Positions 16,903 to 25,838 of a stretch of DNA of 64,000 bases are shown piece after piece. Each line of letters begins with the position of its first letter. The first letter of the stretch is position 1. This DNA is from Streptomyces sp. NBS 14/10 (lineage in GTDB: Bacteria > Actinomycetota > Actinomycetes > Streptomycetales > Streptomycetaceae): the NCBI RefSeq assembly GCF_002224125.1, contig NZ_NCSM01000007.1, positions 855,371 to 919,370 of the forward strand, given 5' to 3'. Position numbers and translations under genes: made by a program. The notes under the pieces were generated by a model, which saw only the letters and a program-made list of their open reading frames with translations, ran no database searches and was not told where the DNA came from.

Positions 16903-18071
16903 CGCGTCACTCCGTACACCTTCAGCAGCGCCTTCATCCTCGACTCCGCGAGGGCCGGGTCCGGGAACAAACCCAGCCCGTCCGCCAGTTCGTACGCCCG
17001 CGCCAGGTGCGGCAGCGAACGGGACGACTGCTGGCCGCCGACCATCGTGAAGTGCGACTGGTGGCCGGCCAGCCAGGCCAGGAAGACGACGCCCGTCTTG
17101 TAGAAGCGGGTCGGGGCCTGGAAGAGGTGGCGGGACAGCTCCACCGTGGGGTCGAGCAGGCCGCGGAAGGCCGCCGTATCGCCGGTGTCCAGCCTGCGCA
17201 CCGCCTCGGCGGCCAGCGGGCCCAGCGGGTCGAAGATGCCGAGCAGGGCGTGGCTGAAGCCGTGGTCGTCACCCGCGATCAGTTCGGGGTAGTTGAAGTC
17301 GTCGCCCGTGTAGCAGCGGACGCCGTCCGGGAGCAGGCGGCGCAGCTCGACTTCGCGCCGGGCGTCGAGGAGGGAGACCTTGATGCCGTCGACCTTGTCG
17401 GGGTGGGCGGCGATGACGTCGAGGAAGGTGCGGGTGGCGGCGTCCAGGTCGGTGGCGCCCCAGTAGCCTTCGAGCGCCGGGTCGAACATGGGGCCGAGCC
17501 AGTGCAGGACGACCGGTTCGGCGGCCTGGCGCAGCAGGTGGCCGTAGACCTCGAGGTAGTCGTCGGGGCTCTTGGCCACGGCGGTCAGGGCGCGGGAGGC
17601 CATGAGGATGGCCTGGGCGCCCGCCGTTTCGACGACCTCGAGCTGCTCCTCGTACGCGGCCCTGACCTCGTCGAGGCTGTACGGGTAGCCGAGCTCGGTG
17701 ACCGGCAGCTGGTCGGTGCCGACGCCGCAGGCGATGCGGCCGCCGACCGCCTTGGCCTCGGCGGCCGAGCGGCGGATCAGCTCGGCGGCGCCAGCCCAGT
17801 CGAGGCCCATGCCGCGCTGGGCGGTGTCCATGGCCTCGGCGACGCCGAGACCGTGGGACCACAGGTGGCGGCGGAAGGCGAGGGTGGCGTCCCAGTCGAC
17901 GGCGGCGGGGCTGTCGGGGGTGATATCGGCGTACGGGTCGGCGACGACGTGGGCGGCGGAGAAGACCGTACGGGAGGCGAGCGGCGCACCGCCGGGGGCG
18001 AAGGCCGCGGGTTCGGTGCGGGGTTCGTAGGGGCGGGTGGCGCCGCCCTCCGCGGGGAGGTGGATGGTCAC
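16899..18071 (-). CDS. DUF993 / dihydrodipicolinate synthase-like aldolase family protein
   Basis: About 390 residues of the DUF993 family, a TIM barrel related to class I aldolases of the DapA superfamily. Recognisable parts are ILMASRALTAVAKSPDDYLEVYG, PVVLHWLGPMFDPALEGYWG, DGIKVSLLD (Lys in the DapA-like Schiff-base position) and CYTGDDFNYPELI. The GTG at 18071 is used because it overlaps the local TGA as GTGA and has GGAG upstream; the more upstream ATG at 18104 lies inside a tandem duplication and is probably not a start. It acts in the same catabolic operon as the neighbouring dehydrogenase and isomerase, probably cleaving a keto-acid or keto-sugar. Confidence 0.82.
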   Translation of the reverse strand: MTIHLPAEGGATRPYEPRTEPAAFAPGGAPLASRTVFSAAHVVADPYADITPDSPAAVDWDATLAFRRHLWSHGLGVAEAMDTAQRGMGLDWAGAAELIRRSAAEAKAVGGRIACGVGTDQLPVTELGYPYSLDEVRAAYEEQLEVVETAGAQAILMASRALTAVAKSPDDYLEVYGHLLRQAAEPVVLHWLGPMFDPALEGYWGATDLDAATRTFLDVIAAHPDKVDGIKVSLLDARREVELRRLLPDGVRCYTGDDFNYPELIAGDDHGFSHALLGIFDPLGPLAAEAVRRLDTGDTAAFRGLLDPTVELSRHLFQAPTRFYKTGVVFLAWLAGHQSHFTMVGGQQSSRSLPHLARAYELADGLGLFPDPALAESRMKALLKVYGVTR

Positions 18072-18145
18072 AGGCTCAGCTCCGGTACGGGCGGGTGGTG
18101 CCACCCTCGGCGGGGGTGGATGGTCACAGGCTCAGCTCCGGTACG
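18032..18145 (-). repeat. Tandem duplication of a gene junction (56/58 bp)
   Basis: Two adjacent copies, 18090-18145 and 18032-18089. In transcription order the first 31 bases are identical, and the rest differ by a few substitutions and a 2-base indel. The copy spans the stop of the Gfo/Idh gene and the start of the DUF993 gene. As a result the GTGA stop/start occurs twice, 56 bases apart, and encloses a 19-codon frame (18068-18127) ending again in PELSL. Confidence 0.85.
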
Positions 18146-19311
18146 TCCAGGCGGCGGCCCTCCGCCGACGACTTGAGGCCCAGCTCGGCGAGTTGCACGC
18201 CGCGCGCGCCGGCCAGCAGGTCCCAGTGCCAGGGCTCGTCGAGGGCGACATGGCGCAGGAACAGCTCCCACTGCGCCTTGAAGCCGTTGTCGAACTCCTC
18301 GTTGTCCGGGACCTCCTGCCACTGGTCGCGGAAGGACTCGGTGAGCGGGATGTCGGGGTTCCAGACCGGCTTGGGGGTGGCGGAGCGGTGCTGGGCGCGG
18401 CAGCGGCGCAGCCCCGCGACGGCCGAGCCCTCGGTGCCGTCGACCTGGAACTCGACCAGTTCGTCGCGGTTGACACGGACCGCCCAGGAGGAGTTGATCT
18501 GCGCGACGGCGCCGCCTTCGAGCTGGAAGATGCCGTAGGCCGCGTCGTCGGCGGTGGCGTCGTACGGCTTGCCCTGCTCGTCCCAGCGGGTGGGGATGTG
18601 GGTGGTGACATGTGCCTGGACGGTCCGTACGGCGCCGAAGAGCTCGTGCAGCACGTACTCCCAGTGCGGGAACATGTCGACGACGATGCCGCCGCCGTCC
18701 TCGGCGCGGTAGTTCCAGGAGGGGCGCTGGGCGCTCTGCCAGTCGCCCTCGAAGACCCAGTAGCCGAACTCGCCGCGCACCGACAGGATCTTGCCGAAGA
18801 AGCCGCCGTCGATGAGGCGCTTCAGCTTGAGCAGGCCGGGGAGGAAGATCTTGTCCTGGACCACGCCGTGCTTGACGCCTGCCGCGTCGGCGAGCCGGGC
18901 CAGCTCCAGGGCGCCGGCCAGACCGGTGGCGGTGGGCTTCTCGGTGTAGATGTGCTTGCCGGCCGCGATGGCCTTCTTGATGGCCTCTTCGCGGGCGGCG
19001 GTGACCTGGGCGTCGAAGTAGATGTCGATCGAGTCGTCGGCGAGGACGGCGTCGACGTCGGTGGACCAGTGGTCCAGGCCGTGGCGCTCGGCCAGGGCCT
19101 TGAGGGCGTGGTCCCGGCGGCCGACGAGGACCGGCTCGGGCCACAGCACGGTGCCGTCGCCGAGGTCGAGGCCGCCTTGTTCGCGGAGGGCGAGGAGGGA
19201 GCGGACGAGGTGCTGGCGGTAGCCCATGCGGCCCGTCACACCGTTCATGGCGATCCGCACTGTCTTGCGTGTCACGGTTTTCTTCTCCTCACCGAAGTCC
19301 TCATCAGACAT
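18124..19311 (-). CDS. Gfo/Idh/MocA-family oxidoreductase
   Basis: A 395-residue NAD(P)-dependent sugar dehydrogenase. The Rossmann start is IAMNGVTGRMGYRQHL, followed by the EKP motif (HIYTEKPTATGL) that carries the catalytic Lys and a C-terminal alpha/beta domain with GGGIVVDMFPHWEYVL. It opens the three-gene catabolic operon and its promoter region contains the LacI-type operator at 19324. The last codons and stop were copied in the tandem duplication just downstream. Confidence 0.9.
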   Translation of the reverse strand: MSDEDFGEEKKTVTRKTVRIAMNGVTGRMGYRQHLVRSLLALREQGGLDLGDGTVLWPEPVLVGRRDHALKALAERHGLDHWSTDVDAVLADDSIDIYFDAQVTAAREEAIKKAIAAGKHIYTEKPTATGLAGALELARLADAAGVKHGVVQDKIFLPGLLKLKRLIDGGFFGKILSVRGEFGYWVFEGDWQSAQRPSWNYRAEDGGGIVVDMFPHWEYVLHELFGAVRTVQAHVTTHIPTRWDEQGKPYDATADDAAYGIFQLEGGAVAQINSSWAVRVNRDELVEFQVDGTEGSAVAGLRRCRAQHRSATPKPVWNPDIPLTESFRDQWQEVPDNEEFDNGFKAQWELFLRHVALDEPWHWDLLAGARGVQLAELGLKSSAEGRRLDVPELSL

Positions 19312-19323
19312 CGCCAGAGTGAT

Positions 19324-19336
19324 AGCAAGCGCTTTC
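19324..19336. promoter_or_regulatory. LacI-type operator before the Gfo/Idh-DUF993-isomerase operon
   Basis: The plus strand reads AGCAAGCGCTTTC around the palindromic centre AAGCGCTT, the core typical of LacI/GalR operators. The same 13 bases occur in inverse orientation at 27995-28007 beside the LacI gene. It lies 13 bases before the ATG at 19311, so binding would block transcription or elongation. Confidence 0.65.
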
Positions 19337-19414
19337 TATACGCTAGCCGCCCCGGCCCGTCCATGTCCACAGAAAGAAGAGGGGTCAGAGAGCGGACACG
19401 GGGCGGTCGGCGGA

Positions 19415-21217
19415 TCAGCGCAGTGTCAGGCGGTAGCTGAGCGGCGCGCGCCCCGTGATCAGCACGCGGATACCGGAGAGATTGAGGCTGCCGGCCATCC
19501 AGCTGTAGCGCTCCCCCGCGTCCACGGTGGCCGGCTGACGCGGGCCGCTGCCGTTGCCCGGCCCGAAGGTGATCACGTCATCGCCCACCGTGTACGTCCC
19601 GTACCCCTTCACCAGCTGGTACGTATCCGCCTGGCCGGCGACCGGCTCCACGCCGCCGAGCGTGCCGCCCGGGCGGAAGCACAGCTCCAGGGCGAGCGGG
19701 ACCTCGGAGGGGCCGACCGAGAAGTCCAGATCCCAGCCGCCGCCCGACTCCCTCAGCCGCACCTCCGTACGCAGGGTGCGCCACTGCTTGGGCCGGTGCG
19801 GGAAGTCCATCGCGGACCAGAACCGGCCGTCGTCGGTCAGCGGGTACAGCCCGTCGGCGCGCCGGTGCTGCGGCGGCAGCGGCAGGTGGAACGCGGCCCG
19901 GACCTCCGCCGACAGCCGCCAGCCGTCAGATGTGCGCACCAGGTCCTCGGCCCGGAAGTGGCCGGTGGAGAAGAACTGCGGGGACAGCCGCAGCGAGTCC
20001 AGGATCGCCCCGCCCTTGCGCCACTTGAGGAAGGTCGGGTTGGTGGACAGACCGGAGGAGATGGCGTGTACGTCGGGGAAGTCGGTCCCGCCGAAGATCG
20101 AGGTGCGGGTGGCGCCCCGGCCGATCCTGACCAGGTCGCACTCCTTGTCGTGGAAGGTGAACTTGCCGGGTGCCTCAGTGGCCTTGGGCAGCGGTGCGGC
20201 CAGCTCCGGGTGGTCGAGCACCTCGGCGAGGAAGTCCCCGAGCGGGGTCTCGTCGAAGGTCTGGTCCGCCCCGCGCCGCTGGATGGTCTCCGCGACGGCC
20301 GCGAACCGCCCGTCCTTGTCCCGGAGCGCCAGGGCCCGGTACTGGAGCCAGTACTCGGACACATGCTTCGTCGTCTTCTGGTCCTGGCGGCGCGAATGCA
20401 CCGTCTCCACCTCGCCGTTCGGCTCGATGAGGTGGAGTGTCGCCTCCAGGTTGCGGCGTACGCATGCGTACAGCTCGGGCCGGTCGGTCAGCCGCGCGAG
20501 CGTCAGCAGCGAGGGGTTGGTGACGATCGGCGCGTACGTGGCGCTGCGCTCGCTGTACTGGCCGGCCGGGTACTGGTCGACGCCCTCGGCGAGCCAGGCG
20601 TCGATGCGCCGGGTGTAGCTCTCGTCCGGCCAGAAGGAGTTGACGCGGGCGAGCGCGGCGCAGATCTTCCAGCGGTGGTTGGGGGTGTGCACCCCGCCCT
20701 CGGCCAGGCCCTTGCCGGCCTTGAGCAGGATCTTCTTGAGGGTGGCCCGGATGGACCGCGTGGAGGTGTCGTCGTCCTCCTCCAGCAGCCCGTACGTCAG
20801 CCCCAGGTCGACGATGGAGAAGCCGGTGTCCGGCGGGGAGTGCACCGCGCCCTGGTCGTAGAGGCCGTCGTCGAACTGCGCGGCGGCCAGCGCGTCGGCC
20901 AGTTCGGTCATCGGCGCGATGAGCGCGGCGTCGTGGTGGCGGCCGGCGTCGGGCCATACGTGCACCGAGGCCAGCAGGCGCAGGCTGCGGGCGGCCCAGC
21001 GGGCCTTGCCCTGGTTGGTGAGCTCGGCGATGGCGGCGGCGCGGCCGTCCAGGACCTCGGTCACCCGGCCGTCGGCCGCCTTGGTGAGGACGGCCAGAAA
21101 GCCCTTGTCGACATCCGTGGCCCGGCCCGGTGCCGCCGCGGCGGACTCGGGCACGGCGGCGAGCAGTCCGCCGACGGCGGCGGTCCCGGCGAGGAAGTGG
21201 CGGCGGTGCAGGGTCAT
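19415..21217 (-). CDS. Tat-secreted protein of the carbohydrate operon, possible polysaccharide lyase-like enzyme
   Basis: A 600-residue protein whose N-terminus LHRRHFLAGTAAVGG is a twin-arginine signal ending near SAAAAPG. The first two thirds are helical with repeated Trp/Tyr-rich turns (TPNHRWKICAALARVNSFWPDE, YWLQYRALALRD), compatible with an alpha/alpha toroid. The last third is beta-rich (RTEVRLRESGGGWDLDFSVG). This order recalls heparinase II/III and related lyases, but I do not see their catalytic motifs and do not assign an activity. It overlaps the DUF624 gene by ATGA and is the last gene of the importer operon, so it probably works outside the cell on the glycan whose products are imported. 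Confidence 0.7.
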   Translation of the reverse strand: MTLHRRHFLAGTAAVGGLLAAVPESAAAAPGRATDVDKGFLAVLTKAADGRVTEVLDGRAAAIAELTNQGKARWAARSLRLLASVHVWPDAGRHHDAALIAPMTELADALAAAQFDDGLYDQGAVHSPPDTGFSIVDLGLTYGLLEEDDDTSTRSIRATLKKILLKAGKGLAEGGVHTPNHRWKICAALARVNSFWPDESYTRRIDAWLAEGVDQYPAGQYSERSATYAPIVTNPSLLTLARLTDRPELYACVRRNLEATLHLIEPNGEVETVHSRRQDQKTTKHVSEYWLQYRALALRDKDGRFAAVAETIQRRGADQTFDETPLGDFLAEVLDHPELAAPLPKATEAPGKFTFHDKECDLVRIGRGATRTSIFGGTDFPDVHAISSGLSTNPTFLKWRKGGAILDSLRLSPQFFSTGHFRAEDLVRTSDGWRLSAEVRAAFHLPLPPQHRRADGLYPLTDDGRFWSAMDFPHRPKQWRTLRTEVRLRESGGGWDLDFSVGPSEVPLALELCFRPGGTLGGVEPVAGQADTYQLVKGYGTYTVGDDVITFGPGNGSGPRQPATVDAGERYSWMAGSLNLSGIRVLITGRAPLSYRLTLR

Positions 21218-21849
21218 CTGTGGTGCTCCGTGGTGGTTCGGGGACGCTCAGGGGTGGCCGTGCCGACTGCGGAGTGCTCGACGGCCCGCGCCGCGAGCGC
21301 GAGAGGGCCGGGCACGAGGACGACCAGCGGCGGGTAGGCCCAGGCGCAGACGGCGGCGGTGGCCACGGCCAGCAGCAGGACGGCGCTCCCGCGCGGCGTG
21401 CGCACCGTCTCGTACGCCGCCGTACGCGCCGCCTCCCGCCAGCTGGTGGCCGACTCCGGGCGGGCGCAGGCGCGCAGCAGGACCACGGCCAGCAGGGCGC
21501 CCGCGGCCAGCAGGGCGGGGCGGAAGACCGCCGCGCCCGGCAGCCCGGCCCCCGCCAGCAGCGCGTTGAACAGCAGCAGCGCGCCGCCGGCCACGACGGC
21601 CACCCCGGCCAGCAGATCGCCGGTGCGCAGCCGGGCGCGCAGGGCCCGGACGTAGCCCGGGACGGTGATGGTCTCGTCGTGGCGGACCCGCCGGTCGAGG
21701 GCGGCGCAGGCGGTGGACATGGCGGCGGGCGCGGTGAGCACCGGCAGAGCGGCCACGGTGGTCAGCAGGCCCAGCAGCAGTACGTCGGAGAAGAGGGCGA
21801 AGCGGGGGCCGACCAGCTCCCCCGGTTCCCGGGTGGTGGCATGAGGCAC
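21214..21849 (-). CDS. DUF624 (YesL-like) integral membrane protein
   Basis: A 211-residue protein with four to five hydrophobic segments (around 20-45, 85-110, 120-140, 165-190). Proteins of this type often sit beside CUT1 sugar importers, as YesL does in Bacillus, with no settled function. It lies six bases after the permease gene and overlaps the next gene by ATGA, so it is part of the transport operon. It could help the permeases fold or tune the regulator; that is speculation. Confidence 0.7.
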   Translation of the reverse strand: MPHATTREPGELVGPRFALFSDVLLLGLLTTVAALPVLTAPAAMSTACAALDRRVRHDETITVPGYVRALRARLRTGDLLAGVAVVAGGALLLFNALLAGAGLPGAAVFRPALLAAGALLAVVLLRACARPESATSWREAARTAAYETVRTPRGSAVLLLAVATAAVCAWAYPPLVVLVPGPLALAARAVEHSAVGTATPERPRTTTEHHR

Positions 21850-21855
21850 GGCGCG

Positions 21856-22743
21856 TCAGCCCTTCAGTCCGGAGTTGGCCATACCCTCCACCAGGAAGCG
21901 CTGGAAGGCGAGGAAGAACAGCACGATCGGCAGCAGCGCGAAGACCGACATGGCGAACATCGGGCCGAAGGCCGACTGGCTGGAGGCGTCCACGAAGGAC
22001 CGCAGGGCCAGGGTGAGGGTGAACTTCTCCGGCTCGAAGAGGTAGATGAGCTGGGTGAAGAAGTCGTTCCAGGTCCAGATGAAGGTGAAGATCGCGGTGG
22101 TGATCAGGGCGGGCCTGGTCAGCGGCAGGATGACGCTGAAGAACGAGCGGAACGGCCCGCAGCCGTCGATCCGCGCCGCCTCGTCCAGCTCGCGCGGCAG
22201 CGAGCGCATGAACTGGACGATGAGGAAGACGAAGAAGGCGTCGGTGGCCAGGAACTTCGGCAGGATCATCGGCCAGTAGGTGTTCACCATGCCGAGCTGG
22301 TTGAAGACGATGTACTGCGGGATCAGCACCGCGTGGTGCGGCAGCATGATCGTCGCGATCATGAAGGCGAACAGCGGTCCGCGCATCTTGAACCGCAGCC
22401 GCGCGAAGGCGTACGCGGCGAGCGAGCAGCTGATGACGTTGCCGAGCACCGCGCCGCCCGCGATGAGCAGCGAGTTCCACAGCAGCCGGCCGACGCTGAC
22501 CTCGTTCACACCGTCCAGCGCGGTGGAGTAGTTGCTCCACTCCAGATGGCTGGGGAGCAGCTTGAGGCTGGCGATCACCTCATTGGCCGGTTTGAAGGAG
22601 GTCGCGACCAGCCAGGCCAGCGGGTAGAGCATCACCAGCAGTACGCCGATCAGCACGACGTGCAGGGCGATCCGGGCGGGGCGCGGGCGGCGGCGGGCTG
22701 TGGCGCCCGTCGTCACCGCGCGGGTGGTGTCCACGGTGGTCAT
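21856..22743 (-). CDS. ABC sugar importer permease, MalG type
   Basis: A 295-residue inner-membrane permease with six membrane segments. The EAA motif is ELDEAARIDGCGPFRSFFSVILPLTRPAL near residues 195-223, where it meets the ATPase. It overlaps the MalF-type permease by four bases. No MsiK-like ATPase gene lies in the cluster; Streptomyces usually share one MsiK between many sugar importers. Confidence 0.93.
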   Translation of the reverse strand: MTTVDTTRAVTTGATARRRPRPARIALHVVLIGVLLVMLYPLAWLVATSFKPANEVIASLKLLPSHLEWSNYSTALDGVNEVSVGRLLWNSLLIAGGAVLGNVISCSLAAYAFARLRFKMRGPLFAFMIATIMLPHHAVLIPQYIVFNQLGMVNTYWPMILPKFLATDAFFVFLIVQFMRSLPRELDEAARIDGCGPFRSFFSVILPLTRPALITTAIFTFIWTWNDFFTQLIYLFEPEKFTLTLALRSFVDASSQSAFGPMFAMSVFALLPIVLFFLAFQRFLVEGMANSGLKG

Positions 22744-23705
22744 CGGGCCTCCTCGTTGTCGTCGTTGGCGTAGAAGACCCAGGAGCGGGAGGTGCGGAAC
22801 AGCACCGCGGTGACGATGCCGATGGCCGCCAGCAGCACCCAGGCCATGGCCGAGGCGTAGCCCATATGGGAGGCGGTGAAGCCGCGGTCGTAGAGGTAGA
22901 GCGTGTAGAAGAGCGTGGAGTCCGCGGGTCCGCCCTTGCCGCCGCTGACCGCGAAGGCCGGGGTGAAGACCTGGAACGCCTGGATGGTCTGCAGCACCAG
23001 ATTGAAGAAGAGCACCGGGGACAGCATCGGCAGGGTGATGGAGCGGAACTGCCGCCACCATCCGGCCCCGTCCATGGCCGCCGCCTCGTAGAGCTCGCCG
23101 GGTATCTGCTGCAGCCCGGCCAGGAAGATCACCATGGGGGCGCCGAACTGCCACACGGTCAGCAGCGCGACGGCCAGCAGCGCCCAGCCCGGCTTGTTGA
23201 TCCAGCCGCCGATGTCCAGGCCGAACCAGGACAGCATGTTGTCCACGGTGCCGCCGTCGTTGAAGATCGCCCGCCAGACCAGGGCGATGCTCATGGACGC
23301 GCCGAGCAGCGAGGGGGCGTAGAAGGCGGAGCGGTAGAAGCCCTTGCCGCGTTTGACCGACTTGAGCGCCAGCGCGACCGCGAGGGCCAGCGCCAGCTGC
23401 AGCGGCACCGCGATCACGACATAGGTGAGGGTCGAGGTGACCGACCGCCAGTAGCGGGGGTCCTCGGTGAACATCTGGACGTAGTTGCGGAAGCCGACCC
23501 AGCTGGGGTCGTTGAACATGTCGTAGTTGGTGAACGACAGATACAGCGAGACGGCCATGGGCAGCAGCGTCAGCACACTGGCGCCGAGCACCCACGGGGA
23601 CAGGAACACCCAGGCGGCGCCCTGGCGCTCGCGCTTCGGGGGGCGCTTGCCGGACCGGCCGGCGCTCGCCGGGGTCGGCTGGGGGCGGGTCGCGGTCGCG
23701 GTCAT
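22740..23705 (-). CDS. ABC sugar importer permease, MalF type
   Basis: A 321-residue permease with six membrane segments after a basic N-terminal tail. The EAA loop is ELYEAAAMDGAGWWRQFRSITLPM. It pairs with the MalG-type permease and overlaps both neighbours by four bases (ATGA), so binding protein and both permeases are co-translated. Confidence 0.93.
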   Translation of the reverse strand: MTATATRPQPTPASAGRSGKRPPKRERQGAAWVFLSPWVLGASVLTLLPMAVSLYLSFTNYDMFNDPSWVGFRNYVQMFTEDPRYWRSVTSTLTYVVIAVPLQLALALAVALALKSVKRGKGFYRSAFYAPSLLGASMSIALVWRAIFNDGGTVDNMLSWFGLDIGGWINKPGWALLAVALLTVWQFGAPMVIFLAGLQQIPGELYEAAAMDGAGWWRQFRSITLPMLSPVLFFNLVLQTIQAFQVFTPAFAVSGGKGGPADSTLFYTLYLYDRGFTASHMGYASAMAWVLLAAIGIVTAVLFRTSRSWVFYANDDNEEAR

Positions 23706-24991
23706 TGCCTCAGCTCCGCCTTCGCCTCGGTGACAAAGTCCTCCGCCGCCTCACGCGGCGACATCTGCTCGAACGACACCTGGTCGTAGTCGCGGCTGAA
23801 GGTGGTCTGCAGCGATGCGTCGCCCTTGGGCGGCGCGGGCGGCGGATCCTTGAGCTTGCCCTCGAACTGCTTCTGGTACGACGAGACCACCACGTCGAAC
23901 CCCTCCAGCTTGGGCGCCACGACCTTGCGGATGGAGTCGTTGGCCGGGATGCCGCGGGAGTTGCCGAGGATGGCGCCCGCATCGGGGTCGTTCAGCAGGA
24001 AGTCGATGAACCGGGCGGCTTCCTTGGGGTGGCCGGTTTTCGCGGACGCCCCGAAGAACATCGACGGCTTGAAGTACTGGCCGGGCGTGCCGTTCTCGCC
24101 CGACGGCATCGGCGCGAGTTTCACGCTCTCCCCGACGATCGCCAGATAGCCGCTGGAGGGTGCGTCCCAGTTGAAGTCCGAGACGGCCTTGAGCCGGCCG
24201 AAGGGGGTGTTCTCCACCGAGCCGTCCATCTGGGTGGTCTGCTCGGCGGAGCTGACCGCGCCCTGCTTGCGCAGCTTGCTGCACCACTCCCAGTAGCGCG
24301 CCAGATCGTCCGCCGTGAAGCCGAGCTTGTAGTCGTCGGTGTAGAGGACCTTGCCCTGGCCGCGCAGCCAGATCTCGAAGACGTCCTCACTCTGGCCCGG
24401 GTCGGTGCCGCCCGCCCGTCCGCCGACCGCCTTGGACTTGGACAGCTTGACCATGGCGTCCGCCCAGTCGTCCCAGGTCCAGCCGACCTTGGGCTCGGGC
24501 ACCCCGGCCTTGCGCCACAGGGCCGAGTCGTACACCACGGTCTCCGAGCCGCGCGCCACCGGGATCGCGTACTGCTTGTCGTTGACGACGCCGGTGGCCA
24601 GCAGCCCCTTGTCCATCTCGGCGGTACGCAACTCCTTGTGTTCGCCCAGGTCGAGCAGGACACCGCCGTCCGCGTACTGGTTGATCATGCGGTAGTCCAG
24701 CTGCATCACATCGGGCGCGTCGCCGCCCGCCGCCTGGGTGGCGAGCTTCTGCTTGTACGCGTCGAAGCCCGCGAAGTTGGTGCTGATGCGGATGGCCGGG
24801 TTCTTCTTCTCGAAGAGCTTGATGGCCTCTTCCGTACGGGCCGCCCGGTCCGGGTTGCCCCACCAGGTGAAACGCAGGGTGACCTTGCCGCCCGAGCCGC
24901 CGCCTTCACCTCCGCCGCAACCGGTGAGGGTCGCGCAGAGGGTGAAGGCGAGGGCCAGGGCGCAGGACACCTTTGTCCTGATTCGAAGCAT
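23702..24991 (-). CDS. Lipoprotein sugar-binding protein of a CUT1 ABC importer
   Basis: A 429-residue extracellular solute-binding protein (SBP_bac_1 family). A signal peptide ends in the lipobox LTGC at about residue 25, followed by a Gly-rich linker. TLRFTWWGNPDRAART and INQYADGGVLLDLGEH are typical of disaccharide or oligosaccharide binders. It should capture the substrate at the membrane and pass it to the two permeases. The ATG is preceded by GGGAGG. The ligand is not evident from sequence. Confidence 0.92.
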   Translation of the reverse strand: MLRIRTKVSCALALAFTLCATLTGCGGGEGGGSGGKVTLRFTWWGNPDRAARTEEAIKLFEKKNPAIRISTNFAGFDAYKQKLATQAAGGDAPDVMQLDYRMINQYADGGVLLDLGEHKELRTAEMDKGLLATGVVNDKQYAIPVARGSETVVYDSALWRKAGVPEPKVGWTWDDWADAMVKLSKSKAVGGRAGGTDPGQSEDVFEIWLRGQGKVLYTDDYKLGFTADDLARYWEWCSKLRKQGAVSSAEQTTQMDGSVENTPFGRLKAVSDFNWDAPSSGYLAIVGESVKLAPMPSGENGTPGQYFKPSMFFGASAKTGHPKEAARFIDFLLNDPDAGAILGNSRGIPANDSIRKVVAPKLEGFDVVVSSYQKQFEGKLKDPPPAPPKGDASLQTTFSRDYDQVSFEQMSPREAAEDFVTEAKAELRQ

Positions 24992-25081
24992 GCTGTGGCC
25001 AGCCTCCCTTCTGATCTTTCCGAAACGTGGTGGCCAGCGATCAGCGCTGGGACAGGGGTCTGTCGTGGGACAGGGGTCAGG
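24992..25081. repeat. Intergenic direct repeat and hairpin between cupin and binding-protein genes
   Basis: The 13-mer TGGGACAGGGGTC occurs twice, at 25048-25060 and 25066-25078. Overlapping it, CCAGCG at 25034-25039 and CGCTGG at 25045-25050 can form a small stem. These may mark a processing site or an internal regulatory site that raises expression of the binding protein above the genes before it. Confidence 0.5.
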
Positions 25082-25831
25082 TCACTCGCCGTAGTACGGC
25101 AGCGTGACGCCGGGAAGTTCGTACTCGTCGCGGCGGCCGCACATGCCGTAGCCGCCCTGCCGGGTGGGCCCGGACGCGCGGACGCGGGCGCGGGCCAGAT
25201 GGGCCGGGTCGCCCGCCGCGAGGGCGGCCAGCTGGTCGCCGGTGCGCTGCGCGGCGGCGAGCGCGCCGTCGCGCCAACGGGGCTCCCAGGCCGCCACCTT
25301 GGGCCCGACCAGCCGCACCGCGGCCTGGTGGAAGGCGCGCAGCGGACCGTCGTCGCCCTTCTCCAGGGCCTCGCGCAGCTCCAGATAGCCGGTGACCGCC
25401 AGATCGCGGCGGCGCCGGGCCGCGGCGTCGGCCTCGGGCCCCTCCTTGGCGGGCAGCGTGGCGGCCGCGGTGTACGCCTCGGCGTCGGCCAGGACCTCGG
25501 AGGGGAAGGTGAACACGGCGTCGCCCGCCTCGGGCAGCCCGCTGTTCTGCATCAGCACGGTCACCTTCAGCCCGCCGCCCTGCACCATGCGGTGCACCGT
25601 GCCGGGCGAGAACCACACCACCGCGCCCGGCTCCAGCGGTGTCTCGACGTAACCGTCCTCGACGGTCAGGGTCTGGACGGCGCCGCGGCCGCCGGTGACC
25701 ACATACGCCTCGGTGCAGGCCAGATGGAGGTGCGGGCTGCCGCCACACACCCCGTCGGCGGCCTCCCATTCGTACGCGCTGATGTGGGAAAGACCCACCC
25801 CGCCCGGCAGCGGATCGGTGATCCCGGTCAT
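25082..25831 (-). CDS. Cupin-domain protein
   Basis: A 249-residue protein whose N-terminal half is a cupin: SPHLHLACTEAYVVTGGRGAVQTL provides the HxHx(n)E metal motif and VVWFSPGTVHRMVQ the second motif with its His. The C-terminal half is helical and unassigned, ending in GGYGMCGRRDEYELPG. Small cupins in sugar operons act as isomerases, epimerases or sensors; which one is not clear. It is eight bases from the DUF6807 gene and in the same operon. Confidence 0.78.
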   Translation of the reverse strand: MTGITDPLPGGVGLSHISAYEWEAADGVCGGSPHLHLACTEAYVVTGGRGAVQTLTVEDGYVETPLEPGAVVWFSPGTVHRMVQGGGLKVTVLMQNSGLPEAGDAVFTFPSEVLADAEAYTAAATLPAKEGPEADAAARRRRDLAVTGYLELREALEKGDDGPLRAFHQAAVRLVGPKVAAWEPRWRDGALAAAQRTGDQLAALAAGDPAHLARARVRASGPTRQGGYGMCGRRDEYELPGVTLPYYGE

Positions 25832-25838
25832 CTTCCGC

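Noticed and set aside
18068..18127. 19-codon frame between the Gfo/Idh and DUF993 genes as a real gene
   Set aside because: It is produced by the tandem duplication and ends in copied PELSL codons; it is kept as part of the repeat, not as a gene.
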